Below are positions 16,167 through 24,991 of a stretch of 63,097 bases of DNA, piece after piece. Source of the stretch: Oscillatoria sp. SIO1A7. Its GTDB lineage: Bacteria; Cyanobacteriota; Cyanobacteriia; Cyanobacteriales; Laspinemataceae. The stretch covers positions 26,446 through 89,542 of the forward strand of contig JAAHFN010000020.1 of assembly GCA_010672965.1 (NCBI GenBank), written 5' to 3'. Both the position numbers and the translations under genes were made by a program. The notes beneath the pieces are model-generated. The model saw only the letters and a list, made by a program, of their open reading frames with translations. It ran no database searches and had not been told where the DNA came from. Numbering within the stretch: the stretch's first letter is position 1; every line of letters starts with the position of its first letter.

Positions 16167-17066
16167 ATGCCCGACCCAAACAACCTCCGCATTACCTTAC
16201 CACCTATCAATATTATTATTAAAGACGGTAAAGACGGTCAGCAGGCTACTCTAGAATGGGCCAAGCTCGACCAAATCCAGCAACCAACCCAAGTGAAAGG
16301 GGAATTGCCGGACAATGGGAAGCCAAAGCGCTATGAAATTAAAGCCTATCCGGTGAGCGGTACTGAAGGCTGGATTCTGGAACCGGCCTCGCCGCGCCGG
16401 GACTGGATGGATGAGATACCCCACGGGTTTGCTTATCGTTGCCTGCCTTTGGTTATGGCCAACCAACTGGGGTGGATAGTTCGCTGTCCCACGGATTTCG
16501 AGGTAATCTGGAACGGCGAAAAAAGTCATATCGGTTCTCTGGATATTCGTTTCGCAGAGCAGGGCGATCGCTACAAAAATTTCATCAGCTCCCATTTCGG
16601 CTTTGGCATTCTCACCTTCTCCTTACCTTGGCTGTTTCGCACCCCAGAAGATATTATGCTAATAGTCCGGGGGGCCACTAACTTTTTCAAGTTCAATGCC
16701 TCCCCCTTAGACGGCCTAATAGAGACAGACTGGTCGCCCTACACCTTCACGATGAACTGGAAAATCGTAGAGAAAAATATTCCAGTCCGATTTTCCAAGG
16801 GCGATCCGATTTGTATGCTCGTCCCCTACCCCATCGACCTCATCGAAAGATTTGACGCTATTAACAGCTCCCTGGAAAGCGAGCCAACTCTATTGGCCCG
16901 CTACAAACAATGGGTCGAGTCTCGCCAGTCGTTTAATTCCAAAAAAGGGCGCACCCCCAAAGAATGGCAAAAAAATTATTACGGCGGCAAGCATCCCGAT
17001 GGCGCGATCGCTCCCAAACATCGCACTTCCATAAAGCTATCTAGATTTCAAGACCCGCCAAGCTAG
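16167..17066 (+). CDS. DUF6065 family protein
   Basis: The 299-residue soluble protein has no known catalytic motif. Features that recall DUF6065 are the early YEIKAYP, the central PLVMANQLGWIVRCPTDFEVIWNG, the SSHFGFGILTFSLPWLFRTPE block and GDPICMLVPYP. The C-terminal third is Lys/Arg rich (EWQKNYYGGKHPDG). I prefer the ATG at 16167 over the in-frame TTG at 16143. Function in the family is not established. It stands alone, with repeats on both sides. Confidence 0.75.
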   Translation: MPDPNNLRITLPPINIIIKDGKDGQQATLEWAKLDQIQQPTQVKGELPDNGKPKRYEIKAYPVSGTEGWILEPASPRRDWMDEIPHGFAYRCLPLVMANQLGWIVRCPTDFEVIWNGEKSHIGSLDIRFAEQGDRYKNFISSHFGFGILTFSLPWLFRTPEDIMLIVRGATNFFKFNASPLDGLIETDWSPYTFTMNWKIVEKNIPVRFSKGDPICMLVPYPIDLIERFDAINSSLESEPTLLARYKQWVESRQSFNSKKGRTPKEWQKNYYGGKHPDGAIAPKHRTSIKLSRFQDPPS

Positions 17067-17310
17067 GGTGTAGGGTGTAGGGTGTAGGGTTTAGGGGAAG
17101 AGAGATGGGGGAGGGTGGGCACAGACAAGGAGAGATGGGGGAGACAAGGGGAGATGGGGGAGACAAGGGGAGATGGGGGAGACAAGGGGAGTACCTTCCC
17201 ACTCCTTCCCACACTTCCCACACTTCCCACACCCCACACCCTACACCCTACACCCCACACCCTACACCCCACACCCTACACCCCACACCCCACACCCGCT
17301 TGTGTAGGGT
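17067..17310. repeat. STRR block between DUF6065 gene and argD
   Basis: GTAGGGT heptamers are followed by GGGAGATGGGGGAGACAA units (about four copies), ACTTCCCAC units and then CCCTACACCCCACA heptamers. The array occupies nearly the whole intergenic gap and stops 50 bp before the argD start. Confidence 0.8.
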
Positions 17311-17359
17311 GTAATTATTTCGCAACTAATTCACCAGCAACCAATAAGAGGATTTTGCC

Positions 17360-18643
17360 GTGACTGTAGAAACTCCAATTAAGACTGCTCCTGCTCCTGC
17401 TACTGCTTCTGTCCCTGGAAACGAATTCGATACCTCTGAGTTTGACGCCGCCGTGATGGGCACCTACGGTCGCTTTCCCATTGCCCTGGAACGAGGGGAA
17501 GGTTGCCTTGTATGGGATACCGAAGGGCGGGAATATCTGGATTTTGTCGCCGGGATTGCTACTTGTACCCTAGGACACGCTCACCCGGCTTTGGTGGAAA
17601 CGGTGAGCCGCCAAATCAAAACCCTGCACCATGTCTCGAATTTGTACTATATTCCCGAGCAGGGCAATCTAGCCAAGTGGCTGGTAGAGAATTCCTGCGC
17701 CGATCGCGCTTTTTTCTGCAATTCCGGCGCAGAAGCCAATGAAGGGGCAATTAAGTTAGCTCGCAAATACGCCCATACAGTATTAGATATTGAAGAGCCA
17801 GTTATTTTAACGGCGCAGGCCAGTTTCCACGGGCGCACTTTGGCTACAATTACGGCGACGGGTCAACCGAAATATCAAAAGAATTTCGATCCGTTGGTGC
17901 CCGGATTTTACTATGTGCCTTTTAACGATATTGAGGCAATTCGTTCGGCGATCGCAGAACTCGATGGCGGCGGCAAGCGGCGGGTAGGGGCAATTATGCT
18001 GGAAGCCTTGCAAGGGGAGGGAGGCGTCCGCCCGGGAGATGCCGACTATTTCCAAGAGTTGCGATCGCTCTGCGACAGCAAGGGAATTCTGCTGATTTTG
18101 GATGAAGTGCAAGTCGGCCTAGGACGTACTGGCAAACTTTGGGGCTATGAAAATCTGGGCATAGAGCCGGATATTTTTACTTCTGCTAAGGGCTTGGCCG
18201 GCGGCATCCCCATTGGAGCGCTATTGTGCAAGTCTTTCTGCGATGTTTTTAAGCCTGGAGACCATGCCAGCACTTTTGGGGGCAATCCTTTTGCCAGTGC
18301 GGCGGCGCTGACAGTTTGCCAGACTTTGGAGCAAGAAAATCTTTTGGCTAACGTGCGGGAGCGGGGCGAGCAATTGCGGACTGGATTGCGCGCGATCGCT
18401 GCTAAATATGAAAGCCTTTTTTCCGAAGTGCGGGGCTGGGGTTTGATTAATGGCCTGGTCTTGCGCGAGGATGTCGAACTCAACTCTATCGATCTAGTTA
18501 AAGCCGCTATGTCTGAAGGCTTGCTCTTAGTGCCCGCCGGACCGAAGGTATTGCGCTTTGTGCCGCCGTTGATTGTCAGCGCCGAGGAAGTAGATCGGGC
18601 ATTGTCTCTGATAGAGCGGGCGATCGTAAAATCTGCCTCATAA
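17360..18643 (+). CDS. argD: Acetylornithine aminotransferase
   Basis: The 427-residue PLP enzyme of arginine biosynthesis makes N-acetylornithine from N-acetylglutamate semialdehyde (EC 2.6.1.11). It shows the class III aminotransferase fold: FCNSGAEANEGAIKLARKY binds the cofactor phosphate, ILILDEVQVGLGRTGKLW holds the aspartate that contacts the pyridine nitrogen, and K277 (FTSAKGLAGG) is the Schiff-base lysine. The first 25 residues are a low-complexity Ala/Pro extension. The start is a GTG at 17360. It is monocistronic as far as can be seen. Confidence 0.95.
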   Translation: MTVETPIKTAPAPATASVPGNEFDTSEFDAAVMGTYGRFPIALERGEGCLVWDTEGREYLDFVAGIATCTLGHAHPALVETVSRQIKTLHHVSNLYYIPEQGNLAKWLVENSCADRAFFCNSGAEANEGAIKLARKYAHTVLDIEEPVILTAQASFHGRTLATITATGQPKYQKNFDPLVPGFYYVPFNDIEAIRSAIAELDGGGKRRVGAIMLEALQGEGGVRPGDADYFQELRSLCDSKGILLILDEVQVGLGRTGKLWGYENLGIEPDIFTSAKGLAGGIPIGALLCKSFCDVFKPGDHASTFGGNPFASAAALTVCQTLEQENLLANVRERGEQLRTGLRAIAAKYESLFSEVRGWGLINGLVLREDVELNSIDLVKAAMSEGLLLVPAGPKVLRFVPPLIVSAEEVDRALSLIERAIVKSAS

Positions 18644-18755
18644 GGCGTGGGTAGGGGCGAATGGCGTATGCCCCGGAGGGCAGGCTACACTCCCCGCGAC
18701 ATGAAAGGCGGAGCCTGCCCGACGGAGGGCATATGCCATTCGCCCTTTATCCTTG

Positions 18756-18856
18756 GGGACTTGCGCAGAAATAAAGTACCAGTCCCTTTGACCGTCACCG
18801 TTCGGGCTGAGCTTGTCGAAGCCCTTGAATTGGTACATTATTAACTTGCAAGTCCC
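18756..18856. repeat. MITE-like element, family E, with TTG duplication
   Basis: The element starts GGGACTTGCGCAGAAATAAA and ends TTAACTTGCAAGTCCC. TTG flanks both ends, a 3-bp target duplication. The inner part has TTCGGGCTGAGCTTGTCGAA. Reversed, it aligns with the copy inside the tpsB gene at 60.70 kb. A GC-rich palindrome (GGCGTATGCCC...GGGCATATGCC) precedes it. Confidence 0.75.
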
Positions 18857-18906
18857 TTGTTACTAAACTAATATAAGATCGTATGAAATGAAGGGAGGAC
18901 GAACAA

Positions 18907-19137
18907 ATGTCTTCAACCGCTGAAGAGTCAATCGTTCGGAAATTAAAACAGCTTCCACCCGAGCAGCAGTGGCAAGTTTTAGAATTTGTGGATTCTTTAG
19001 CTCGCGAACGGGCATCGAAGCCTGTTATGGGCAATCCTTTCGGCTTGTGGGCCAATCTTGAAATAGATATTACCGAAGAAGATATTGCCCAAGTCCGTCA
19101 AGAGATGTGGGAAAACTTTCCTAGGGAGGATGTTTGA
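18907..19137 (+). CDS. VapB-type antitoxin (DUF2281-like)
   Basis: The 76-residue protein starts SSTAEESIVRKLKQLPPEQQ followed by WQVLEFVDSLA, the pattern of DUF2281 antitoxins, and ends EEDIAQVRQEMWENFPREDV. It is preceded by GGGAGGACGAACAA, a good ribosome site. Its stop overlaps the start of the PIN-toxin remnant (TGATG), the translational coupling expected of vapBC. The toxin is broken, so the antitoxin is probably idle. Confidence 0.8.
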   Translation: MSSTAEESIVRKLKQLPPEQQWQVLEFVDSLARERASKPVMGNPFGLWANLEIDITEEDIAQVRQEMWENFPREDV

Positions 19138-19536
19138 TGGCAGCAGTCGTTGCTGACACGCATACTTGTGGGTGCTGACCAATTCGGCCAAGCTGTCACA
19201 GAATGCTCGAACTGCCCTACAACAAGCGATCGCAGCAGGAGAGCCTATTTATGTGGCTTCAATTTCCGTGGTAGAAGTGGTTTATTTAACGGATAAAAAA
19301 AAGGTTACCTAAGTCGGCGTTAGAGCTGCTGTTAGCTGCTTTGAGAAATCCTACTTCCCGGTTTGGCTATGGTGGCTTTAAATCAAGATGTTGCTGAAAC
19401 AATGATCCAGATTCCGATTCAGATTGTTCCAGATATGCCCGATCGCATTATTGCAGCTACTGCCCTCTATCTGAAATTGCCTTTAGTTACCTGCGATAGC
19501 AAGATTCAAGCTGCCCCTTTAACAACAATTTGGTAG
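19136..19536 (+). pseudogene. VapC-type PIN toxin, several frameshifts
   Basis: It starts at the ATG overlapping the antitoxin stop: MAAVVADTHT is the first PIN strand with its aspartate. Similarity then jumps frames: LTNSAKLSQNARTALQQAIA, then GEPIYVASISVVEVVYLTDK, and after another break MVALNQDVAETMIQIPIQIV, then PDMPDRIIAATALYLKLPLV and TCDSKIQ, ending at TAG 19534-19536. All PIN blocks are present in order, but at least two shifts separate them, so no full toxin can be made. Confidence 0.8.
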
Positions 19537-19564
19537 TTTGCAATGTCCTGCCTAATTAAGTTTT

Positions 19565-19757
19565 TGAATTAAAAGCAAAAGCGATCGCCTGCTATGATAC
19601 AGGCGATCGCTCGTATGGGCGATTTCACCATACAGAAACTCCTTGCTGTCAAATCTTTTTCCCGAACCCAAACTCTAGATCTTGAGGCGAGCGAGGCGAG
19701 AATGCTCTTTTGTGTTAAAGTAATATTTGACTATATTAGCAGAAAACAAAAGCAAAA
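19565..19757. other. Gene-free stretch with HIP1 palindrome
   Basis: A hairpin with arms AGCGATCGCCTG and CAGGCGATCGCT (about 19579-19612) is built on two HIP1 octamers and lies downstream of the vapC remnant. The remaining 140 bp lead into the DUF433 gene and show no further feature apart from a plausible AT-rich promoter region. Confidence 0.5.
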
Positions 19758-20078
19758 ATGACAGCAGTAATATCGGAACATATTAATATTGCGCCCGGTG
19801 TTTGTGGTGGCAAACCGCACATTGCCGGACATAGGATTAAAGTGCAGGATATTGTCATCTGGCACGAAGATATGGGAATGGAGCCCGATGAAATTTTGTA
19901 CCACTACCCATCTATTACCTTGGCTGATGTCTATGCTGCATTGACATATTATCACGATAATCGGCAAGAAATTAGGCGGCAAATTCGCGAGGATGAAGCT
20001 TTTGTCCGCCAGATGCAGGCACAGACCCCTTCGCTCCTTCAAGAAAAACTAAAGAATCGAAATGCCCCAAACAATTAG
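19758..20078 (+). CDS. DUF433 domain protein, antitoxin-like
   Basis: The 106-residue protein has the DUF433 core HINIAPGVCGGKPHIAGHRI then KVQDIVIWHEDMGMEPDEIL, and the YPSITLADVYAALTYYHDNR helix pair. In this family a DUF5615 PIN-like toxin usually follows with overlap. Here an ATG at 20062 overlaps the end of this gene and reads MPQTI, but the frame then enters a family D element, so the toxin appears to have been lost. That last point is inference from a few residues. Confidence 0.82.
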   Translation: MTAVISEHINIAPGVCGGKPHIAGHRIKVQDIVIWHEDMGMEPDEILYHYPSITLADVYAALTYYHDNRQEIRRQIREDEAFVRQMQAQTPSLLQEKLKNRNAPNN

Positions 20079-20097
20079 TTGCAGGATTGATGTAATG

Positions 20098-20246
20098 TCA
20101 AATCCGGTTAAATACCCACAGAAAAAATTTGTAATCTCCCGTAGGACGGGCGTCCCGCCTGTCCCCCCCGCCCCAAGGGACAGGCGGGACGCCCGTCCTA
20201 CGCAGAAATTGACTTTTTTTTGGGGCATTCAAACCGACATGATATT
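20098..20246. repeat. MITE-like element, family D
   Basis: It begins TCAAATCCGGTTAAATACCC and ends TTCAAACCGACATGATATTA, with a central palindrome built from CCCGTAGGACGGGCGTCCCG and its complement. It follows the DUF433 gene by 20 bp and may have removed its toxin partner. Confidence 0.75.
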
Positions 20247-20305
20247 AGGGGCGAATGCCATTCGCCCCTACGGATTCTGCACATTCTTTTTACCGAACCG
20301 AGGCT

Positions 20306-21019
20306 CTAGGCATTCTTGGCAACAGAATTGCTAGATTTCTCTTGGCGCTTCTTGAGCGAACCAGCAGCGATCGCCCCCAGCCCCAACAAGCCCAATACCG
20401 CAGAGGGTTCCGGTACGGCAGCGACTCGATAGGCATGGTTATCGGTCTCAAAGGCAATATGGGTAGCATTTAAAACAATCTTGTCAAAAGACTCGCCAGT
20501 TTCAGCAAAGAAATTGACATACATATTATATTCCGGGTCAGTCCAATTGCCACTAACCCCCGGTATTCCAGAAACATCCTCTCCCGTAAATGACGCGACC
20601 TGGGTACTGCCATTATAAAATTCAATGCTGTCGTACCAGCCTGTCGAGCCCCAATACAAGCCAAAGTAATCTAGCTTTTCAGCAAATTCAATGGTTGTAG
20701 GGTTGTCCAAACCACCCGATGTGGGGGCAACTGAGAGAAAATGGGAGGCGTTATCTGCCATTGGTCGAAAAGAGCCAGCCCCTGAAAGTATCGGATTCGG
20801 ACCGTTAGCAGTAGAGTAAGTCGCAAAACCGGAAGTGGGCGCGCCGGACTCAAAGTCGATGGTAGTGACCCCAGAAACGCTAGAAAATTGCCCTTGTCCC
20901 GGAACTGATGTCCCTCCGCGAGAGAAGCTAAAGGCGCTCGCCGGACTCGCGGCCATAGGGATAAGGGAGGCTGCGATCGCTGCTAGAGATAGCCTTTGCC
21001 AGCCAATAGATGCACTCAT
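20306..21019 (-). CDS. PEP-CTERM sorting domain protein
   Basis: The 237-residue exported protein has a signal peptide (about 1-29, cleaved after ASPASA) and a C-terminal sorting tag: AVPEPSAVLGLLGLGAIAAG followed by SLKKRQ, i.e. PEP motif, hydrophobic helix and basic tail. Exosortase recognises and removes such tags in envelopes that make extracellular matrix. The middle (about 45-200) is a beta-rich domain with TTIDFESG and ESFDKIVLNATHIAFETDNH, as in other cyanobacterial exosortase-dependent surface proteins. The ligand or role is unknown. It is monocistronic. Confidence 0.88.
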   Translation of the reverse strand: MSASIGWQRLSLAAIAASLIPMAASPASAFSFSRGGTSVPGQGQFSSVSGVTTIDFESGAPTSGFATYSTANGPNPILSGAGSFRPMADNASHFLSVAPTSGGLDNPTTIEFAEKLDYFGLYWGSTGWYDSIEFYNGSTQVASFTGEDVSGIPGVSGNWTDPEYNMYVNFFAETGESFDKIVLNATHIAFETDNHAYRVAAVPEPSAVLGLLGLGAIAAGSLKKRQEKSSNSVAKNA

Positions 21020-21077
21020 AAAGTTCTCTGAAAATTACTTCTTTATGCTTATAGTCTCAGAATCTCAATGAACCAAC

Positions 21078-21189
21078 GGCTCAATAACTTGCTCGATTTG
21101 GGTTCATTTGGCTCAATCTTTTAGATGTCTGGGGGCTCATTTGGCTCATTTGGCTCGTTTGGCTCAGTTAGCGCTTGCTAAAATGAGCC
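21078..21189 (+). promoter_or_regulatory. 9-bp iterons (GGCTCATTT) upstream of the STAND gene
   Basis: GGCTCA occurs at 21078, 21110, 21134, 21143 and 21161, with GGCTCG at 21152 and the inverted TGAGCC at 21184-21189. The four sites from 21134 to 21161 are spaced exactly 9 bp. This is the layout of an operator or replication-type iteron. It ends 40 bp before the start of a gene whose N-terminus looks like a helix-turn-helix, so autoregulation is a reasonable guess. Confidence 0.65.
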
Positions 21190-21229
21190 ATAATTAGAAT
21201 CTAGGCAAAATTCTAGTGGAGTACAAAGG

Positions 21230-23071
21230 ATGGCAGGAGTTCTCAGGGCATCTGAAGAGGGACTCAGAATCGTCGATCTGGCCAGACGCAACCCGGGCTG
21301 GAATAAAAGTTCTCAGATTTGGTGTCAGGCCGCCCTCACTTCCAAGGCGACTTTGAAGCGATTTTGGGCGCGCAAGCCGATTCGGCGACAAACTTTTATC
21401 GATATTTGCAAGGCCGTAGGAATCGATAATTGGGAAGATATTGTCGATCGTCGCGACATTCAAGAAACAGAGCCATTCCTGGCAGCGGCGATCGCCGACT
21501 TACCCAACCAACACTTTACTAATAACTGTTTTGAAGGAGTTTTTAGCTTCGCGCTCCCCGAAAACTTACCGCCGGTCAGGGGCTGGGTCGGTCGCCAAGA
21601 AGAACTCGCCGCCTTAAAAGCCCTCGTCCTAGATGGAGCTTTTGCCAAGGACGCGGCCAGCCCGAGCCCTTATCCAGTTACCGCCGCCTGTATTGTCGGT
21701 TTACCGGGCATTGGCAAAACCACTTTGGTCAGTCAGTTGGTGCGGGAACTGGAGGCAGAAGAAACTCCATTTGTGGCGGTAGCTTGGCAATATCTCAGCT
21801 CTGCTACTGGCGAAGCCCCTCCATTTGAGGGCACGATTGATTCCCTTTTGTCCGCTCTCTCCAATGGCGACTCCGGCCAAACCCCAAACGCCCAAATGTT
21901 CTGGAATAATCCCCCGGAACCTGCCTTCAAAAAGGAAGCAAGCGCCAAAGAAGACGAGAGCCAAGCAAGAGCGATGCCAGGAATAAAGCCAGGAATAAAG
22001 CCAGAAGCGATCGCAGCTATTGCCCCGGAGCCCGACTATCTCAAAAAAACAGAACTGCTGATAAGGTTGCTCAAGGCCAAACCCTGTTTAATCGTATTCG
22101 ATAGAGCCGAGACGGTTCTCAAAACTGGAGACGCGCAAGGGGCGGGATATTTTAGCGATCGCTACCCGGAATACGCTTGGTTATTCAAACAACTGCTCGA
22201 AACCGAGCATCAGAGCAAGATAATCTTTACCAGCCGAGAAAGCTTAGCCGATTTGTCCCCTACGGTGGCCAGAGAAATAGCCCTGAAGGGATTGGATCGC
22301 GATTCCAGCGTTGCCCTCTTGCAATCTTTTAATCTCGCCACGGGTACTGCCTCGCTTCTGGAGGAATTAGCAGAACTGGCAGAGCTATATCGCGGACACC
22401 CCAAAGCTTTGGAATTGGTGGCGGCGCTGATTCGGCAGGATGAAGAATTTCAGGGCAGGATAGATAAGTTTTTAGCAGAGAAAGACTGGTTGCTAATTCG
22501 GGAGCTGGAGACTCTTATCGACGAAACCTGCGATCGCTTGAGCGAAATAGAGCGAACTTGTCTGAGCAGAATTTCTGTTTATCAACCCTCGGCATATCCC
22601 CTATCTTGTGCGGGCATTGCGGCGCAAATGCCAGAAGTCGGCGAATACGAGCTGAAAGAATCTATCCTTCGAGCTTTGAAACGGCGACAATTGCTATCTT
22701 ACGATACAGAGCGGCGATCGTTTCAGCTCCATCCCCTCGTCCGAGAAAAAGCCCAACTCCTGCTGCATCGCCATCCCGAAAAAGCCCGCACTGCCCACCG
22801 CCAAGCCTATAGCTATTTTAGCGATCGAGCCAAGCCTCAAACAGAATGGAAAAATATCGAGGATATCGAGCCCCTGCTGCGAGTGCGTCATCATGCTTGT
22901 AAAGCAGAAGATTGGGACGAAGCAAATCGGGCAGTTTCGGGACTGTCTGAAATTTTGCAAATTTGTCCTCCTGAACTTCAGACTGCCGTCCGAGATTATC
23001 TGAGTCAAGTAGAGGATATCTGCAATAATCTATCGGTGCGATTATTGACCGAGGGAGAAGACCGGGGCTAG
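21230..23071 (+). CDS. STAND NTPase (NB-ARC-like) with N-terminal HTH-like domain
   Basis: The 613-residue protein has a cyanobacterial N-terminal module (about 1-75: ARRNPGWNKSSQIWCQAALT then SKATLKRFWARKPIRRQTFI) that resembles a helix-turn-helix; a P-loop at 157-164 (GLPGIGKT); a Walker B-like LIVFDRAETV near 285; a sensor IIFTSRE; an ALKGLDRDSSVALLQ winged region; and LHPLVRE, comparable to the MHD-type motif. STAND ATPases act as regulated switches in transcription or immunity. No long sensor repeat follows; the C-terminal 100 residues look helical. A GGAG ribosome site lies at 21218. It is monocistronic, with iterons upstream. Role unproven. Confidence 0.8.
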   Translation: MAGVLRASEEGLRIVDLARRNPGWNKSSQIWCQAALTSKATLKRFWARKPIRRQTFIDICKAVGIDNWEDIVDRRDIQETEPFLAAAIADLPNQHFTNNCFEGVFSFALPENLPPVRGWVGRQEELAALKALVLDGAFAKDAASPSPYPVTAACIVGLPGIGKTTLVSQLVRELEAEETPFVAVAWQYLSSATGEAPPFEGTIDSLLSALSNGDSGQTPNAQMFWNNPPEPAFKKEASAKEDESQARAMPGIKPGIKPEAIAAIAPEPDYLKKTELLIRLLKAKPCLIVFDRAETVLKTGDAQGAGYFSDRYPEYAWLFKQLLETEHQSKIIFTSRESLADLSPTVAREIALKGLDRDSSVALLQSFNLATGTASLLEELAELAELYRGHPKALELVAALIRQDEEFQGRIDKFLAEKDWLLIRELETLIDETCDRLSEIERTCLSRISVYQPSAYPLSCAGIAAQMPEVGEYELKESILRALKRRQLLSYDTERRSFQLHPLVREKAQLLLHRHPEKARTAHRQAYSYFSDRAKPQTEWKNIEDIEPLLRVRHHACKAEDWDEANRAVSGLSEILQICPPELQTAVRDYLSQVEDICNNLSVRLLTEGEDRG

Positions 23072-23224
23072 TATTCTGTCAAGAAAGAATTGCGCATGGG
23101 GCATTGGGCATCGGGCATCGGAGCATCGGGCAAGCCCCGTAGGCGTAGCCCGCCCTCCGGGGCGTAGGGGCGGCTACGTCTACGGAAAAAAATTGCCAAA
23201 TTATTCAAAACTACCTTGACAGGC

Positions 23225-23470
23225 TAGTACAGTGCGTAGTAGGTGCGCGGTGCGGCACCCTACCCTGAAATGCTTCGAGCAAGCTAACGAGTATAACAGG
23301 ACTTACGCTCATGTCGCTATTCGTAGGGTGCCGCACCGCGCGCACCAGACGCTGAAATGCTTCGAGCAAGCTAACCAGTATAACAGGACTTACGCTCATG
23401 TCGCTATTCGTAGGGTGCCGCACCGCGCACCAGACGCTGAAATGCTTCGAGCAAGCTAACGAGTATAAAA
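23225..23470. repeat. Tandem family B-derived repeat, about 100-bp unit
   Basis: GACGCTGAAATGCTTCGAGC followed by AAGCTAAC recurs about every 99 bp (near 23265, 23350 and 23435), each with AGGACTTACGCTCATGTCGC and GTAGGGTGCCGCACCGCGC. It looks like a family B element that duplicated in tandem. The apparent frames in it are not genes. Confidence 0.7.
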
Positions 23471-23486
23471 GGAAATCGGTGGCTGA

Positions 23487-24134
23487 ATGCTTTATCTGAG
23501 AAATTTGAGTTATCATCCCCCCGCCAGCCAAAGCGCTATCCTAAAAGACATCAATATAGAACTAGCACCGCAGAACTTGGGCTTGGTGATTGGGCCGAGC
23601 GGCTCTGGCAAGACAACTTTATTAGAAATTTTAGCTGGGCTGGCCCAGAAAACCTCCGGCGAAATCTATTGGCGACAGCAGCCCCTAACGCCAGAACACC
23701 TGCAACAGTTGGGGGGATTGGTTTTTCAGTTCCCGGAGCGGCATTTCTGTTGCAGCACCATCATCGATGAATTGCGCCTGGGGCACCCAGAATTGGGATT
23801 GGAGCGGGTCAATCAAGCTTTAGAGGAAGTCGGCCTAGCTCATTTGTCCCTCCAGAATCCTCCCCAATCCCTCAGCGGGGGACAGCAGCGGCGATTGGCT
23901 CTGGCAGTGCAGCTAATCCGCCAGCCCCAACTGCTGTTGTTGGACGAGCCTACGGCAGGTCTAGACTGGTCGATGCGACGCCAGTTGACGAATCTGTTGG
24001 CTAAGCTCAAGCAGCATTGGAGCCTGTTGGTGGTGACCCACGACCCGGGAGATTTATTGGAAATTGGCGATCGCTTTTGGGCTCTTGACGGAGGAGTATT
24101 GCGATCTGTGCAACTGGGGCAACCCAGGGTGTAA
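23487..24134 (+). CDS. ABC transporter ATP-binding protein (EcfA/CbiO-like)
   Basis: The 215-residue ATPase has Walker A GPSGSGKTT at 36-44, the Q-loop FQFPERHF, the signature LSGGQQRR, Walker B LLLLDEPT and an H-loop THDP. The FQFPE Q-loop is typical of the energising subunits of ECF-type vitamin and metal importers. No permease or substrate-binding gene is adjacent, so it may serve a partner elsewhere. It is 30 bp upstream of rsmG and probably cotranscribed with it. Confidence 0.88.
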   Translation: MLYLRNLSYHPPASQSAILKDINIELAPQNLGLVIGPSGSGKTTLLEILAGLAQKTSGEIYWRQQPLTPEHLQQLGGLVFQFPERHFCCSTIIDELRLGHPELGLERVNQALEEVGLAHLSLQNPPQSLSGGQQRRLALAVQLIRQPQLLLLDEPTAGLDWSMRRQLTNLLAKLKQHWSLLVVTHDPGDLLEIGDRFWALDGGVLRSVQLGQPRV

Positions 24135-24164
24135 GGTATAGGGTGTAGGTGTAGAGGAAAAACA

Positions 24165-24911
24165 ATGGGGTCTCGGGCTTTACCAGAGATGGCGGCCAAG
24201 TGGCAAAAAACAATGAGCTGGCAGCCGGATGCCGGACACCTGCTAGAGTTCCAGAGCCTTTACGAGCAGATTTTGGCAGGAAACCAGCAGCTTAATTTAA
24301 CTCGGATTGTAGAGCCGAAAGAATTTTGGGAAAAGCACCTTTGGGATTCCCTGCGCGGAATAGCCCCAGCATTGCTATCGGATTTGCTCCCGAAAGAATT
24401 AGAGACAGTCGAGATAATAGATATTGGCACCGGTGCCGGATTTCCGGGATTGCCCGTGGCGATCGCTCGTCCCGATTGGCAGATAACTTTGCTCGACGCC
24501 AGCGGCAAAAAAATCGACTTTCTCAAAAGCCTTATCGATAATTTAGGCTTTGAAAACGTTACGGCCATAACCGCAAGAGCAGAGGAAATTGGCCAGCAAC
24601 CGCAGTATCGGAGCCGCTACGACCTAGCCTTAGCGCGAGCAGTCGCTCCGGCCTCCGTCTGCGCCGAATATGCTCTGCCATTATTAAAAGTCGGCGGTTT
24701 AGCAGTTCTCTATCGCGGTCACTGGAGCGACGAAGAAACAGAATCCCTCTCAAGAACTGCTAAAAAGTTGGGCGGCCTTATCGATTTTGTAGAGCGATTT
24801 ACAACCCCTCTAACTCGCAGCCTGCGCCATTCCCTCTACTTGCGCAAAATCGCCCCAACTCCGGAAAAATTTCCTCGCCCTGTCGGCGTTCCCGGACGAA
24901 AACCGCTTTAG
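24165..24911 (+). CDS. rsmG: 16S rRNA (guanine527-N7)-methyltransferase
   Basis: The 248-residue SAM-dependent enzyme (formerly GidB) methylates G527 of 16S rRNA, next to the decoding site. The SAM motif is IIDIGTGAGFPGLPVAIARP; NLTRI near the N-terminus and ARAVAPASVCAEYALPLLK near the C-terminus are family hallmarks. The start at 24165 follows AGAGGAAAAACA; about 10 extra residues before MAAKWQ may not be native. Heptamer repeats fill the 30-bp gap from the ABC gene, so coupling with that gene survived a repeat invasion. Confidence 0.93.
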   Translation: MGSRALPEMAAKWQKTMSWQPDAGHLLEFQSLYEQILAGNQQLNLTRIVEPKEFWEKHLWDSLRGIAPALLSDLLPKELETVEIIDIGTGAGFPGLPVAIARPDWQITLLDASGKKIDFLKSLIDNLGFENVTAITARAEEIGQQPQYRSRYDLALARAVAPASVCAEYALPLLKVGGLAVLYRGHWSDEETESLSRTAKKLGGLIDFVERFTTPLTRSLRHSLYLRKIAPTPEKFPRPVGVPGRKPL

Positions 24912-24940
24912 GGATTGGCAATTTACTTTGCGATACGCGA

Positions 24941-24971
24941 GAACCCCGGTTTTTTCAAAAAACCGGGGTTC
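24941..24971. terminator. Perfect 31-bp palindrome, family F, likely terminator
   Basis: GAACCCCGGTTTTTT, one central base, then the exact complement AAAAAACCGGGGTTC. It lies 30 bp after rsmG and could act as a bidirectional terminator. The same 31-mer, with only the central base changed, is at 60301-60331, so it is also a dispersed repeat. Confidence 0.65.
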
Positions 24972-24991
24972 TGACTCCAGTTTTTATTGTA

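Noticed and set aside
17041..17363. Frames reading PHPTPYTPH or GDKGRWGRQG
   Set aside because: They are heptamer STRR translations on both strands, not proteins.
23225..23470. Regular repeats about 100 bp apart considered as a CRISPR array
   Set aside because: The repeat and the intervening sequence are both conserved, and the unit includes family B ends; there are no variable spacers.
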